The notes under the pieces: generated by a model
What the model was told of the DNA's origin: nothing
Seen by the model: the letters and a program-made list of their open reading frames with translations, nothing else
Database searches by the model: none
Part shown: in pieces, positions 25,861 through 35,262 of the stretch
Layout of the letters: each line of letters opens with the position of its first letter
Numbering within the stretch: position 1 is the stretch's first letter
Translations under genes and position numbers: made by a program
Assembly (NCBI RefSeq): GCF_025290835.2
Contig: NZ_JAOCQD020000004.1
Span: 248,001 to 312,000 of the forward strand
Length of the DNA: 64,000 bases
Reading direction: 5' to 3'
Origin: Aquabacterium sp. OR-4
GTDB taxonomy: Bacteria > Pseudomonadota > Gammaproteobacteria > Burkholderiales > Burkholderiaceae_C

Positions 25861-26211
25861 ATGACCGACAGCCTGACCGACCGCCTCAAGTCGCTCTCGA
25901 GCGCCGAGGACTTTCTCACCTTCTTCGGAGTGCCCTTCGACGAGAAGGTGGTGCATGTGAACCGCCTGCACATCCTCAAGCGCTTCTACCAGTACCTGCA
26001 CAAGAGCGAGGCCGCGCCCGGCGAGGACGAGGTGGCCACCTTCCGCCGCTACCGCGAGCTGCTGATCCAGGCGCATGGCGACTTCATCCACTCCTCGGCC
26101 GTGAAGGAGAAGGTGTTCAAGGTGTTCCAGGACGCCGACGGCCAGAAGGCCGTGCCGGTGGCCAACCTGCGCGAGAGCCTCGCGGAACGCCGCCGTGCCG
26201 CTGCGGCCTGA
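25861..26211 (+). CDS. nifW: Nitrogenase stabilising/protective protein NifW
   Basis: A 116-residue NifW with the typical LKSLSSAEDFLTFFGVPFDE opening, VVHVNRLHILKRFYQYLH and the KVFKVFQDADGQKAVPVANLRESL end. NifW associates with the MoFe protein and supports its maturation or protection from oxygen. Start at ATG 25861 with GGAGAA upstream; an in-frame ATG at 25849 lies on the ribosome site. It follows nifV by 21 bp and precedes fixA by 25 bp. Confidence 0.96.
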   Translation: MTDSLTDRLKSLSSAEDFLTFFGVPFDEKVVHVNRLHILKRFYQYLHKSEAAPGEDEVATFRRYRELLIQAHGDFIHSSAVKEKVFKVFQDADGQKAVPVANLRESLAERRRAAAA

Positions 26212-26236
26212 CCTTTCCCGTACCTAGGAGCCCTCC

Positions 26237-27088
26237 ATGCACATCGTCGTCTGCATCAAGCAGGTGCCCGATTCGGCGCAGATCCGCGTGCACCCGGTCA
26301 CCAACACCATCATGCGCCAGGGTGTGCCGGCCATCGTGAACCCGTACGACCTGTTCGCGCTGGAAGAGGCCCTGCGCCTGAAGGACAAGTTCGGCGGCCG
26401 CGTCACCATGCTGTGCATGGGCCCGCCGCAGGCCGAAGACGCACTGCGCAAGTGCATCAGCTTCGGCGCCACCGATGCCGTGCTGGTGACCGACCGCGCC
26501 TTTGCCGGCGCCGACACGCTGGCCACCAGCTACGCGCTCACCTCGGCCATCCGCAAGATCAGCCAGGAGCAGGCGGTGGACCTGGTGTTCACCGGCAAGC
26601 AGACGATTGACGGCGACACCGCGCAGGTGGGCCCCGGCATCGCCAAGCGACTGGGCTGGAACCTGCTCACCTACGTGAGCAAGATCAACGCGGTGGATCT
26701 GGACGGCCGCACGATCACCGTCGAGCGCCGCGCCGAAGGCGGCGTGCAGCGCCTGAAGACCACGCTGCCCAGCCTGATCACCATGCTCGAAGGCACCAAC
26801 GAGATGCGCTTTGCCACCATGGACGACATGCTGCGCGCCGCGCGCGTGCCGGTGCGCAAGTGGAACAAGGACGACGCCGGCATCGAGGACATCACCAAGA
26901 TCGGCCTGAAGGGCAGCCCGACCATCGTGAGCAAGGTGTTCGCGCCCAAGGCCCGCAGCGCGCGCGCCGAGATGCAGGAAGTGGGCGATGGCGCCAGCGT
27001 CAACGACGCCTGCCTGAACCTGCTGCAAAAGATCTTCACCACGCATCCGACGCTCGAAGAAGAGACCGTCGACCGTCTCAGCGCCTGA
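26237..27088 (+). CDS. fixA: Electron-transfer flavoprotein beta subunit FixA
   Basis: A 283-residue FixA, the beta subunit of the nif-linked electron-bifurcating flavoprotein FixABCX. That complex oxidises NADH and drives electrons uphill to ferredoxin or flavodoxin for nitrogenase while reducing quinone. It shows the ETF-beta pattern IKQVPDSAQIRVHP, NPYDLFALEEALRLKD, TDRAFAGADTLATSYALT and DLVFTGKQTIDGDTAQVGPG. A strong AGGAG precedes the ATG. It is co-transcribed with nifV and nifW and followed by fixB after 29 bp. Confidence 0.96.
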   Translation: MHIVVCIKQVPDSAQIRVHPVTNTIMRQGVPAIVNPYDLFALEEALRLKDKFGGRVTMLCMGPPQAEDALRKCISFGATDAVLVTDRAFAGADTLATSYALTSAIRKISQEQAVDLVFTGKQTIDGDTAQVGPGIAKRLGWNLLTYVSKINAVDLDGRTITVERRAEGGVQRLKTTLPSLITMLEGTNEMRFATMDDMLRAARVPVRKWNKDDAGIEDITKIGLKGSPTIVSKVFAPKARSARAEMQEVGDGASVNDACLNLLQKIFTTHPTLEEETVDRLSA

Positions 27089-27117
27089 AGCCCCGCCCCC
27101 CGAAGAGGAGAAGAACC

Positions 27118-28242
27118 ATGGCCGAACCCGACAAGCCCCAGATGGCCGCCGCCGCGGCCGCCGGTGCCGCCAAGACCGCCGGCCGCTCGGGCCGCAGCAC
27201 CGAGCTGCCCGAGCACCTGAAGGCCTACAAGGGCGTGTGGGTGTTCATCGAGCACGACCGCGGCCAGGTGCACAGCGTGAGCTGGGAGCTGATGGGCGAG
27301 GCGCGCAAGCTGGCCGACAAGCTGGGCGTGAATGTGAGCGGCGTGCTGCTGGGCGGCCCGGCCGACAAGCTGGAAGACTTTGCCAAGGAAGCCTGCATCT
27401 ACGGCGCCGACCACTGCTACATCATGCGTGACCCGGTGCTGCAGGGCTACCGCAACGAGCCCTACACCAAGGGCCTCACCGATCTGGTGAACCAGCACCA
27501 GCCCGAGATCATGCTGCTGGGCGCCACCACCATGGGGCGCGACCTGGCCGGCAGCGTGGCCACCACGCTGGGCACCGGCCTCACGGCCGACTGCACCGAG
27601 CTCAACATCGACGGCCGCGCGCTGGCCGCCACGCGCCCCACCTTCGGCGGCAGCCTGCTGTGCACGATCATGACCCTGGCCTACCGGCCGCAGATGGCCA
27701 CGATGCGCCCGCGCACCGCCGCCATGCCGCGCCGTGACGAGAGCCGCAGCGGCGGCATCACCACCATGGCGCTCGGCATTATCGAGACCGACATCGTCAC
27801 CAAGCTGCTCGAGTTCGTGCCCGATGCCAACCGCAACACGGTGAACCTGGCCTATGCCGACATCATCGTCACCGGTGGCAAGGGCCTGAAAAACGCCGAC
27901 AACTTCAAGCTGGTGTGGGACCTGGCCCGCGTGCTGGGCGCCGAGGTGGGTGCCACCCGCGCCGTCACCCAGGCCGGCTGGTGCGAAAGCGAGCGCCAGG
28001 TCGGCCAGACCGGCAAGACCGTGCGGCCCAAGCTCTACATCGCCGCCGGCGTGAGCGGCGCCATCCAGCACCGCGTGGGCATGGAGAGCAGCGACATCAT
28101 CGTGGCCATCAACACCGACCCCAACGCGCCGATCTTCGACTTTGCGCACCACGGCATCGTGGGCAATGCGATGCAGGTGCTGCCGGCCCTGACCCACGCC
28201 TTCCGCACGCACCTCGACAAGCGGATCAAGCGCGCTGCCTAA
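27118..28242 (+). CDS. fixB: Electron-transfer flavoprotein alpha subunit FixB
   Basis: A 374-residue ETF-alpha subunit. It has an Ala-rich N-terminal extension (about 30 residues), then [20 protein letters not shown]. The FAD-binding C-terminal part shows [39 protein letters not shown], the [19 protein letters not shown] loop and [20 protein letters not shown]. It pairs with FixA in the bifurcating complex. The ATG at 27118 has AGAGGAG upstream. It is followed by fixC after 14 bp. Confidence 0.96.
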   Translation: MAEPDKPQMAAAAAAGAAKTAGRSGRSTELPEHLKAYKGVWVFIEHDRGQVHSVSWELMGEARKLADKLGVNVSGVLLGGPADKLEDFAKEACIYGADHCYIMRDPVLQGYRNEPYTKGLTDLVNQHQPEIMLLGATTMGRDLAGSVATTLGTGLTADCTELNIDGRALAATRPTFGGSLLCTIMTLAYRPQMATMRPRTAAMPRRDESRSGGITTMALGIIETDIVTKLLEFVPDANRNTVNLAYADIIVTGGKGLKNADNFKLVWDLARVLGAEVGATRAVTQAGWCESERQVGQTGKTVRPKLYIAAGVSGAIQHRVGMESSDIIVAINTDPNAPIFDFAHHGIVGNAMQVLPALTHAFRTHLDKRIKRAA

Positions 28243-28256
28243 CCCAGGAGATGAGC

Positions 28257-29564
28257 ATGGCGAAAGAGCATTTCGACGCGATCGTGGTCGGTGCGGGGCC
28301 CTCGGGCAACGCCGCCACCTACACCCTGGCCAAGGCCGGCCTGAAGGTGCTGCAGATCGAGCGCGGCGAATACCCCGGCAGCAAGAACGTGCAGGGCGCG
28401 ATCCTGTACGCCAATGCGCTGGAGAAGATCATCCCCGACTTCCGCGATGACGCGCCGCTGGAGCGGCACATCATCGAGCAGCGCATGTGGATGCTCGACG
28501 ACACCAGCTTCGTCGGCACCCACTACCGCAGCGACGACTACAACAAGCCGCCGTACAACCGCTACACCATCATCCGCGCGCAGTTTGACAAGTGGTTCTC
28601 GAGCAAGGTGCGCGAGGCCGGCGCGCTGCTGATCTGCGAGACCACGGTGGAAGAGCTGCTGATGGACGGCCAGCGCTGCATCGGCGTGCGCTGCGACCGC
28701 ATGGGCGGCGAGGTGTATGCCGACGTGGTGGTGCTGGCCGACGGCGTGAACAGCACGCTGGCGCGCAAGGCCGGCTTTCACGGCGAGATCGAGGCCAGGA
28801 ACGTGGCGCTGGCGGTCAAGGAGATCCTCTTCATGCCCGAGGAGGTGATCCAGGCGCGCTTCAACATCGGTGAAGACTCGGGCGTGGTCATCGAGATGAT
28901 GGGCTCGGTGACCGAGGGCATGGTGGGCACCGGCTTTCTCTACACCAACAAGGATTCGCTGACCATCGGCGTGGGCTGCATGCTCAGCGACTTCAAGGCC
29001 AACCCCAAGCGCACCACGCCCTATGCGCTGCTCGAGAAGCTGAAGGCCCACCCCAGCATCGCACCGCTGATCGAGGGCGGCGAGATGAAGGAGTACGCCG
29101 CGCACCTGATCCCCGAAGGCGGCTTCCACGCCGTGCCGCAGATCTATGGCGAGGGCTGGATGATCGTGGGCGACTCGGGCGGCTTCGTCAACGCCGCGCA
29201 CCGCGAGGGCAGCAACCTGGCCATGACCACCGGCCGCCTGGCCGCCGAGACGGTGATCGCCGCCAAGGCCGCCGGCCAGCCGCTGACCGCCAAGACCCTG
29301 GCCGCCTACAAGGCCGCGCTGGACCAGAGCTTCGTGATGAAGGATCTGAAGAAGTACCGCGATCTGCCCGAGGTGCTGCACACCAGCCCGCAGTTCTTCA
29401 CCACCTACCCGGCCTTGCTCAACCGCGCCGCGCAGACCCTGTTCACCGTGGACGGCGTGGACAAGAAGACCAAGGAGCGCGAGATCCTGGGCAGCTTCAA
29501 ATCCGCCCGCCGTCTCGGCGGCCTCATGTCCGACGCATTCAAGATCTGGCGGGCCGTGAGGTAG
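28257..29564 (+). CDS. fixC: FixC flavoprotein (ETF-quinone oxidoreductase-like)
   Basis: A 435-residue FAD protein: N-terminal dinucleotide motif [20 protein letters not shown], the [19 protein letters not shown] region, a second FAD motif [17 protein letters not shown], and [21 protein letters not shown]. FixC with FixX passes electrons from FixAB to the quinone pool. The ATG at 28257 is chosen over 28251 because GGAG at 28247-28250 is then spaced 6 bp. A REP-like element separates it from fixX. Confidence 0.96.
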   Translation: MAKEHFDAIVVGAGPSGNAATYTLAKAGLKVLQIERGEYPGSKNVQGAILYANALEKIIPDFRDDAPLERHIIEQRMWMLDDTSFVGTHYRSDDYNKPPYNRYTIIRAQFDKWFSSKVREAGALLICETTVEELLMDGQRCIGVRCDRMGGEVYADVVVLADGVNSTLARKAGFHGEIEARNVALAVKEILFMPEEVIQARFNIGEDSGVVIEMMGSVTEGMVGTGFLYTNKDSLTIGVGCMLSDFKANPKRTTPYALLEKLKAHPSIAPLIEGGEMKEYAAHLIPEGGFHAVPQIYGEGWMIVGDSGGFVNAAHREGSNLAMTTGRLAAETVIAAKAAGQPLTAKTLAAYKAALDQSFVMKDLKKYRDLPEVLHTSPQFFTTYPALLNRAAQTLFTVDGVDKKTKEREILGSFKSARRLGGLMSDAFKIWRAVR

Positions 29565-29574
29565 GCCCACCCCC

Positions 29575-29641
29575 GAAGCGGCCAGGGCCGCTTCCCCCTC
29601 AAGGGGGCGCCGCCAGCGGCCCGGCAAAGCCGGTTCCGCGG
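29575..29641. repeat. REP-like hairpin element, copy 2
   Basis: Two adjacent stem-loops between fixC and fixX (GAAGCGGC/GCCGCTTC and CCCCCT/AGGGGG) are followed by the conserved 24-bp tail (29618-29641) shared with the copies near 19158 and 39506, differing from the first at four positions. Its place inside an operon suggests a role in mRNA processing or a neutral insertion. Confidence 0.8.
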
Positions 29642-29692
29642 CGACTGCTTGGTTTTCACCGCAATCCTGCGGTCATTGAGACGAGGTTCACC

Positions 29693-29983
29693 ATGAACGT
29701 CAACGTTGAAGAGAAGCTCTTCCAGAACCGCTACAAGGTCGACCACGGTCGGCCGCACATCCAGATCAAGAACCCGGCGGTGTGCAGCAACGATTGCCAG
29801 AGCCAGGCCTGCACCTTTGTGTGCCCGGCCAGCTGCTACAAGGCCGAAGGCAACCGCACGGTCACCTTGATCACCGATGGCTGCCTTGAATGCGGCAGCT
29901 GCCGCGTGATCTGCACCGAGCACGCCAACGTGGCCTGGGAGTACCCGCGCGGCGGCTACGGCATCCTCTTCAAGTTCGGCTGA
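29693..29983 (+). CDS. fixX: Ferredoxin-like protein FixX
   Basis: A 96-residue FixX: NRYKVDHGRPHIQIKN, then CSNDCQSQACTFVCPASCY and DGCLECGSCRVIC, ending VAWEYPRGGYGILFKFG. The C-terminal CLECGSC...C motif and the upstream CP bind one [4Fe-4S] cluster, as in ETF-quinone oxidoreductase. It is the ferredoxin subunit that works with FixC. The rubrerythrin-like gene begins 7 bp after its stop. Confidence 0.96.
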   Translation: MNVNVEEKLFQNRYKVDHGRPHIQIKNPAVCSNDCQSQACTFVCPASCYKAEGNRTVTLITDGCLECGSCRVICTEHANVAWEYPRGGYGILFKFG

Positions 29984-29990
29984 GGCGGCC

Positions 29991-30446
29991 GTGGAAGTTG
30001 AAGCCTTTCTGGCCCATGCCATCGCGCTGGAGCGCGAGGCTGCCCGGCGCTATGAAGAACTCTCGGCGGCCATGCACACCGAGGGCAACCGCGAGCTGAA
30101 GGCCTTCTTCGCGCGCATGGCGCACTTCTCTCGCCTGCACCTGGCCGAGGCCCAGGCGCGCGGCGGTTTTCGCGAGCTGCCGGTGATGCGCGACGACGAG
30201 TACCAGTGGCCCGAAGGCATCGGCCCCGAGACAGCCGCCTGGGCCGGCGTGGATGCGCTGCTCGACGGCGCCGAGGCCCTGCGCCTGGCGCTCGACAGCG
30301 AGCAGCGCGGCCATGCCTATTACGCCGCGGTGGCGGCCACCACGCGCGACCCCGAGACCCGCCGCCTGGCCGCCGAATTTGCCGCCGAGGAGTCGCAGCA
30401 TGTGGCCGAGCTGCGCCGCCTGATCGCCGCGCGCAGCCCGGCCTGA
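29991..30446 (+). CDS. Rubrerythrin-like ferritin-fold protein
   Basis: A 151-residue four-helix protein of the ferritin-like/rubrerythrin superfamily. It has helix A IALEREAARRYEELSAAM, helix B FFARMAHFSRLHLAEAQ, helix C LRLALDSEQRGHAYYAAVA and helix D AAEFAAEESQHVAELRRL. Helix D keeps the ExxH pair (ESQH), but in helix B the expected Glu of ExxH is Ser (SRLH), so the di-iron site may be altered. There is no rubredoxin domain. It starts at GTG 29991, 7 bp after fixX. A role in oxygen or peroxide protection, or iron handling for nitrogenase, is inferred from context. Confidence 0.85.
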   Translation: MEVEAFLAHAIALEREAARRYEELSAAMHTEGNRELKAFFARMAHFSRLHLAEAQARGGFRELPVMRDDEYQWPEGIGPETAAWAGVDALLDGAEALRLALDSEQRGHAYYAAVAATTRDPETRRLAAEFAAEESQHVAELRRLIAARSPA

Positions 30447-30596
30447 GGCCGCAGGCGGCTGCCGCGTGGCAGCCCACGCTCCGGCGGGCCGGCGGCCCGC
30501 ACGGCCCGCCCGCGCACGGCCGCTGAGCGCGCCCGTTCAAGGGCCGCGCGCGCCGCGCAAGCACATCCTGTTCACCATCCCCTCCAGAGGTTTCCG

Positions 30597-30920
30597 ATGC
30601 CACGCCCTGCCCGCCATGTCTTCGTCTGCAGCCAGCAGCGCCCGCCCGGCCATCCGCGCGGCTCGTGTGCCGCCAAGGGCGCCTCGCCGCTGCTGCAGGC
30701 CTTCTGGGCCGAGCTGCAAAAGCGCAATGCCTACGACCAGGTGGCCATCACCTACTCGGGCTGCCTGGGCCCCTGCGATGGCGGCGCCAATGTGCTGGTC
30801 TATCCCGACGGCGTGCTCTACCAGCGCGTGAGCGCCGAGGACGTGGTCGAGGTCTTCGAGAAGCACCTGATCGGCGGCGTGCCGGTGGCGCGCCTGCAGG
30901 CCACCCAGGCCGACTGGTGA
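30597..30920 (+). CDS. Thioredoxin-like [2Fe-2S] ferredoxin
   Basis: A 107-residue ferredoxin of the thioredoxin-fold type, related to the [2Fe-2S] ferredoxins encoded in Azotobacter-type nif clusters. Ligands are the paired cysteines in HVFVCSQQRPPGHPRGSC and GCLGPCDGGANVLVYP, the spacing C-x11-C and C-x3-C being typical. It probably transfers electrons during nitrogenase maturation or supply. The gap of 150 bp from the rubrerythrin-like gene holds only short GC-rich hairpins, so it may be the last gene of the nifV operon. Confidence 0.9.
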   Translation: MPRPARHVFVCSQQRPPGHPRGSCAAKGASPLLQAFWAELQKRNAYDQVAITYSGCLGPCDGGANVLVYPDGVLYQRVSAEDVVEVFEKHLIGGVPVARLQATQADW

Positions 30921-30950
30921 GCGGCTTTTTTGTGCCACCGCGGCTGCGGC

Positions 30951-30964
30951 TTGATCTGCATCAA
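30951..30964 (+). promoter_or_regulatory. FNR/Anr/FixK-type box upstream of nifA
   Basis: TTGATCTGCATCAA is a perfect TTGAT-N4-ATCAA palindrome, centred 183 bp before the preferred nifA start. It implies activation of nifA by a CRP/FNR-family regulator under low oxygen. The downstream -10 element is not clear. Confidence 0.85.
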
Positions 30965-31140
30965 GATGGACACGGCCTTGCACCGGGCCTGAGCATGCGG
31001 GTTCTCCCTGGGCTCACTTCTTGCACTTTGACGCCTGCCAGGCACCGTGAGGCGGGCAGATCGCCCGACAACGATGCATGGCGGACACACAGGCGCAGCC
31101 TGATGCACCGGCATCGGGTGCTGCCCGCAGGAGGTGCACG

Positions 31141-33015
<1,875 letters not shown>

Positions 33016-33019
33016 CCGC

Positions 33020-33046
33020 GCCCCGGCCCGACGCCGCCGCCGGGGC
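33020..33046 (+). terminator. Possible terminator hairpin after nifA
   Basis: GCCCCGG (33020-33026) and CCGGGGC (33040-33046) form a 7-bp GC stem directly after the nifA stop, without a T-run. Confidence 0.35.
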
Positions 33047-33079
33047 GGCCACGGCCTGAGCGGCTGCCCGGCTGCACTA

Positions 33080-33130
33080 TTGACTTTTATCCCGTCTTCG
33101 ATAAATTATCGCGTCTCCAATACTTGGAGA
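33080..33130 (+). promoter_or_regulatory. Sigma-70-like promoter with palindromic operators before the ATPase gene
   Basis: TTGACT (33080-33085) and TAAATT (33102-33107), spaced 16 bp, resemble -35/-10 elements. The -10 lies inside the perfect palindrome CGATAAATTATCG (33099-33111). A second inverted repeat, TCTCCAA-TAC-TTGGAGA (33114-33130), covers the ribosome site GGAGA. The patch is much richer in AT than its surroundings. Confidence 0.6.
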
Positions 33131-33134
33131 TAAA

Positions 33135-34331
33135 GTGATCCACTTTCCCCGTGAGGCCCTGGCCCGGGAGCTGGTGGCGGCGTTGCGCGGCCAGGCGGTG
33201 TTCGGCGACGCGCACAACGGCCTGTTTCTGGCTGCGCCACGCCGCACGGGCAAGTCCACCTTCCTGCAGGCTGACCTGCAGCCGGCGCTGGAAGCGGCCG
33301 GCGCCGTGGTGGCCTATGTGGACTTGTGGGCCGACCCGCGGCGCGATCCCGGCGCACTGGTTGCCGATGCCATTGCCCGCGCCCTGGCGCCGCGCCTGGG
33401 CGTGGTGGCCCGCAGCGCCAAGGCGGCCGGGCTGGACAGCGTGACCATTGCCGGCGCGCTGAAGATCGATGTCAGCAAGATCGGCAGGATCGACGGCGTG
33501 ACGCTGCCCGACGCCCTGCGCGCGCTGCACGAGGCCGCCAAGGCACCGGTGGCCCTGATCGTCGACGAGGCCCAGCATGCGCTGACCAGCGAGGCCGGTG
33601 AAGCCACGATGTCGGCGCTGAAGTCAGCCCGCGACCAGCTCAACCGCCCGGGCACGGTGAACCTGATGCTGGTGATGTCGGGCTCCGACCGGGACAAGCT
33701 GCTGCGCCTGGTCAACACCAACGGCGCCCCGTTCTATGGCTCGCAGATCTCGCGCATGCCAGCGCTGGGGCAGGATTTCATCGACCATGTGTCGCGCCTG
33801 ATCACGGCGCAGCGGCCCGCGCTGGCGCCGGTGCAGGGCGCCACGCTGCTGCAGGCCTTCGAGCGCTTCGGCCACCGGCCGCAGTTCTTCATGGAGGCGC
33901 TGGGGCAGGCGCTGAGCCCGCTGTCGGGTCTGCAGGGCCTGCGCTTCGAGCAGGCGGTGCTGCAGGCCGCGCAGGCGCGCCAGCGCGACGACGAGGCGCA
34001 GATGGCATCGGAATTTCTGGCGCTCAAGCCCCTGGAGCAGGCCGTGTTGTGGCGTCTGCTGGAGATGGGCCAGCGCTTCAGGCCCTACGACGCCGAGGCG
34101 CTGCGCTTTTACCGGGACACGGCGCAGGCCAAGGTGACGGTGCAGCAGGTGCAGAACGCGCTGGAGTCACTGCGCAACCGCCACCCGGCGCTGGTCTGGA
34201 AGTCGGCCCGCGGCGAGTACGCCGTGCATGACGCGGCCATGCACCGCTGGTTCGAGCACTGCACGGCCGATGGCCACTGGCCGCCGCCAGAGCCGCCAGG
34301 CCGGCTGACCACGGGCGAAGACGGAATCTGA
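33135..34331 (+). CDS. AAA/STAND-type ATPase of unknown function
   Basis: A 398-residue P-loop ATPase: Walker A LAAPRRTGKSTFLQ at about residue 32, Walker B VALIVDEAQHAL at about 138, a sensor-like VMSGSDRDKLLRL, then a helical and winged-helix-like C-terminus ending WPPPEPPGRL. The overall plan resembles ORC/STAND-like ATPases found as single genes in Burkholderiales. It starts at GTG 33135 with GGAGA upstream. Its AT-richer, palindromic promoter differs from all others here and suggests separate acquisition and autoregulation. It stands alone between nifA and the convergent export locus; no link to either is visible. Confidence 0.78.
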   Translation: MIHFPREALARELVAALRGQAVFGDAHNGLFLAAPRRTGKSTFLQADLQPALEAAGAVVAYVDLWADPRRDPGALVADAIARALAPRLGVVARSAKAAGLDSVTIAGALKIDVSKIGRIDGVTLPDALRALHEAAKAPVALIVDEAQHALTSEAGEATMSALKSARDQLNRPGTVNLMLVMSGSDRDKLLRLVNTNGAPFYGSQISRMPALGQDFIDHVSRLITAQRPALAPVQGATLLQAFERFGHRPQFFMEALGQALSPLSGLQGLRFEQAVLQAAQARQRDDEAQMASEFLALKPLEQAVLWRLLEMGQRFRPYDAEALRFYRDTAQAKVTVQQVQNALESLRNRHPALVWKSARGEYAVHDAAMHRWFEHCTADGHWPPPEPPGRLTTGEDGI

Positions 34332-34359
34332 GCCGCCCCCCTTTCGGGCGCGCGGGCGC

Positions 34360-35262
34360 TCAGCCGCCGAACCGCACGCTGCAGCGGATGCCCGCCGGGA
34401 TCTTGTAGCCCGGGTTGTCGAGTTGCAGGCGCACGCCGAAGGTGCCGCTGGCGGCATCGATCACGCGGTCGACCACGGTCACGCGGGCGCTGTGGCTGCC
34501 GCTCACCAGCGGTGACAGGTTGACGCGGCCGTTCATGCCCACGCGCACCGCACCGTACTGCTCGGACGGCAGCACCACCTCCACATGCAGCGGGTCGAGC
34601 TGGGCCAGCTTCATCACGATGGACTTGTCGGCGCGCACCAGGTCGCCGCCGCCCAGCTTGCGCTCGACCACCACGCCGTCCAGCGGGCTGACGATGCTGC
34701 GCAGCTTGAGGTTCTCGCGGTCGCGCTTGAGCTCTTCTTCGTGCACGCGGGCCTCGGTCTCCATCTCGTCCTTGTCCTGCGCCGAGATCAGCTGCTTCTG
34801 GTAGAGGCCTTCGTTGCGCGCCACCTTGCGCCGGCCGTACTGCACGCGGGCCTCGGCCAGATCCACCGCCGCGGCCTCCACGCCGGCCTGCAGCTGGGCC
34901 AGGCGCTGGCCCTTGCGCACCGTGTCGCCGCGGTCGGCCAGCACCTCGTTCAGCACGCCATCCACCGGGCTGCCCACGCTGACCAGCAGCGAGGGTTCGA
35001 CCAGGCAGTCGTGACCACCACCACCGCCACCACCACCACCGCCACGCGGGCGCGGCGCCGGGGCCGGCGCAGTGCCCGGCAGCGGCGCCAGGCCCGGCAC
35101 CGGCGCGGGCTGGCCCTCGGCGTTGAGCGGTGGCGGCGCCGGCGGCAGCGGCTGCAAGGCCGGCCGGCTCTGGGCCCAGGCCGGGGCCGGGGCCACGCTG
35201 GCGGCCAGGGCCAGCAGCAGCGACAGCGATAGCGAAAGGGGGTTGGCGTTCACAGCGCTCAT
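34360..35262 (-). CDS. HlyD-type periplasmic adaptor subunit
   Basis: A 300-residue membrane-fusion/periplasmic adaptor protein. A signal peptide (MSAVNANPLSLSLSLLLALAASVAP, cleaved near AWAQ) is followed by a Pro-rich linker with a run of ten Gly, a lipoyl-like half (VGSPVDGVLNEVLADRGDTVRKG), a coiled-coil hairpin (about 120-180), the second half SIVSPLDGVVVERKLGGGDLV and a beta-barrel domain. The ATG overlaps the SecA-like stop by 4 bp (TCAT on the plus strand), so the two are translationally coupled. It is the last gene of the export operon and probably spans the periplasm. No outer-membrane partner is encoded in the window. Confidence 0.88.
   Translation of the reverse strand: MSAVNANPLSLSLSLLLALAASVAPAPAWAQSRPALQPLPPAPPPLNAEGQPAPVPGLAPLPGTAPAPAPRPRGGGGGGGGGGHDCLVEPSLLVSVGSPVDGVLNEVLADRGDTVRKGQRLAQLQAGVEAAAVDLAEARVQYGRRKVARNEGLYQKQLISAQDKDEMETEARVHEEELKRDRENLKLRSIVSPLDGVVVERKLGGGDLVRADKSIVMKLAQLDPLHVEVVLPSEQYGAVRVGMNGRVNLSPLVSGSHSARVTVVDRVIDAASGTFGVRLQLDNPGYKIPAGIRCSVRFGG

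Noticed and set aside
30967..31026. Two possible sigma-54 elements upstream of nifA (GG at 30968 and at 31011 with GC 12 bp on)
   Set aside because: Both deviate at two or three consensus positions; the FNR box is the better supported control element.
31078..31140. Earlier ATG for nifA at 31078
   Set aside because: No ribosome site, and the extra 21 residues are not NifA-like; the ATG at 31141 has AGGAGG at proper spacing.
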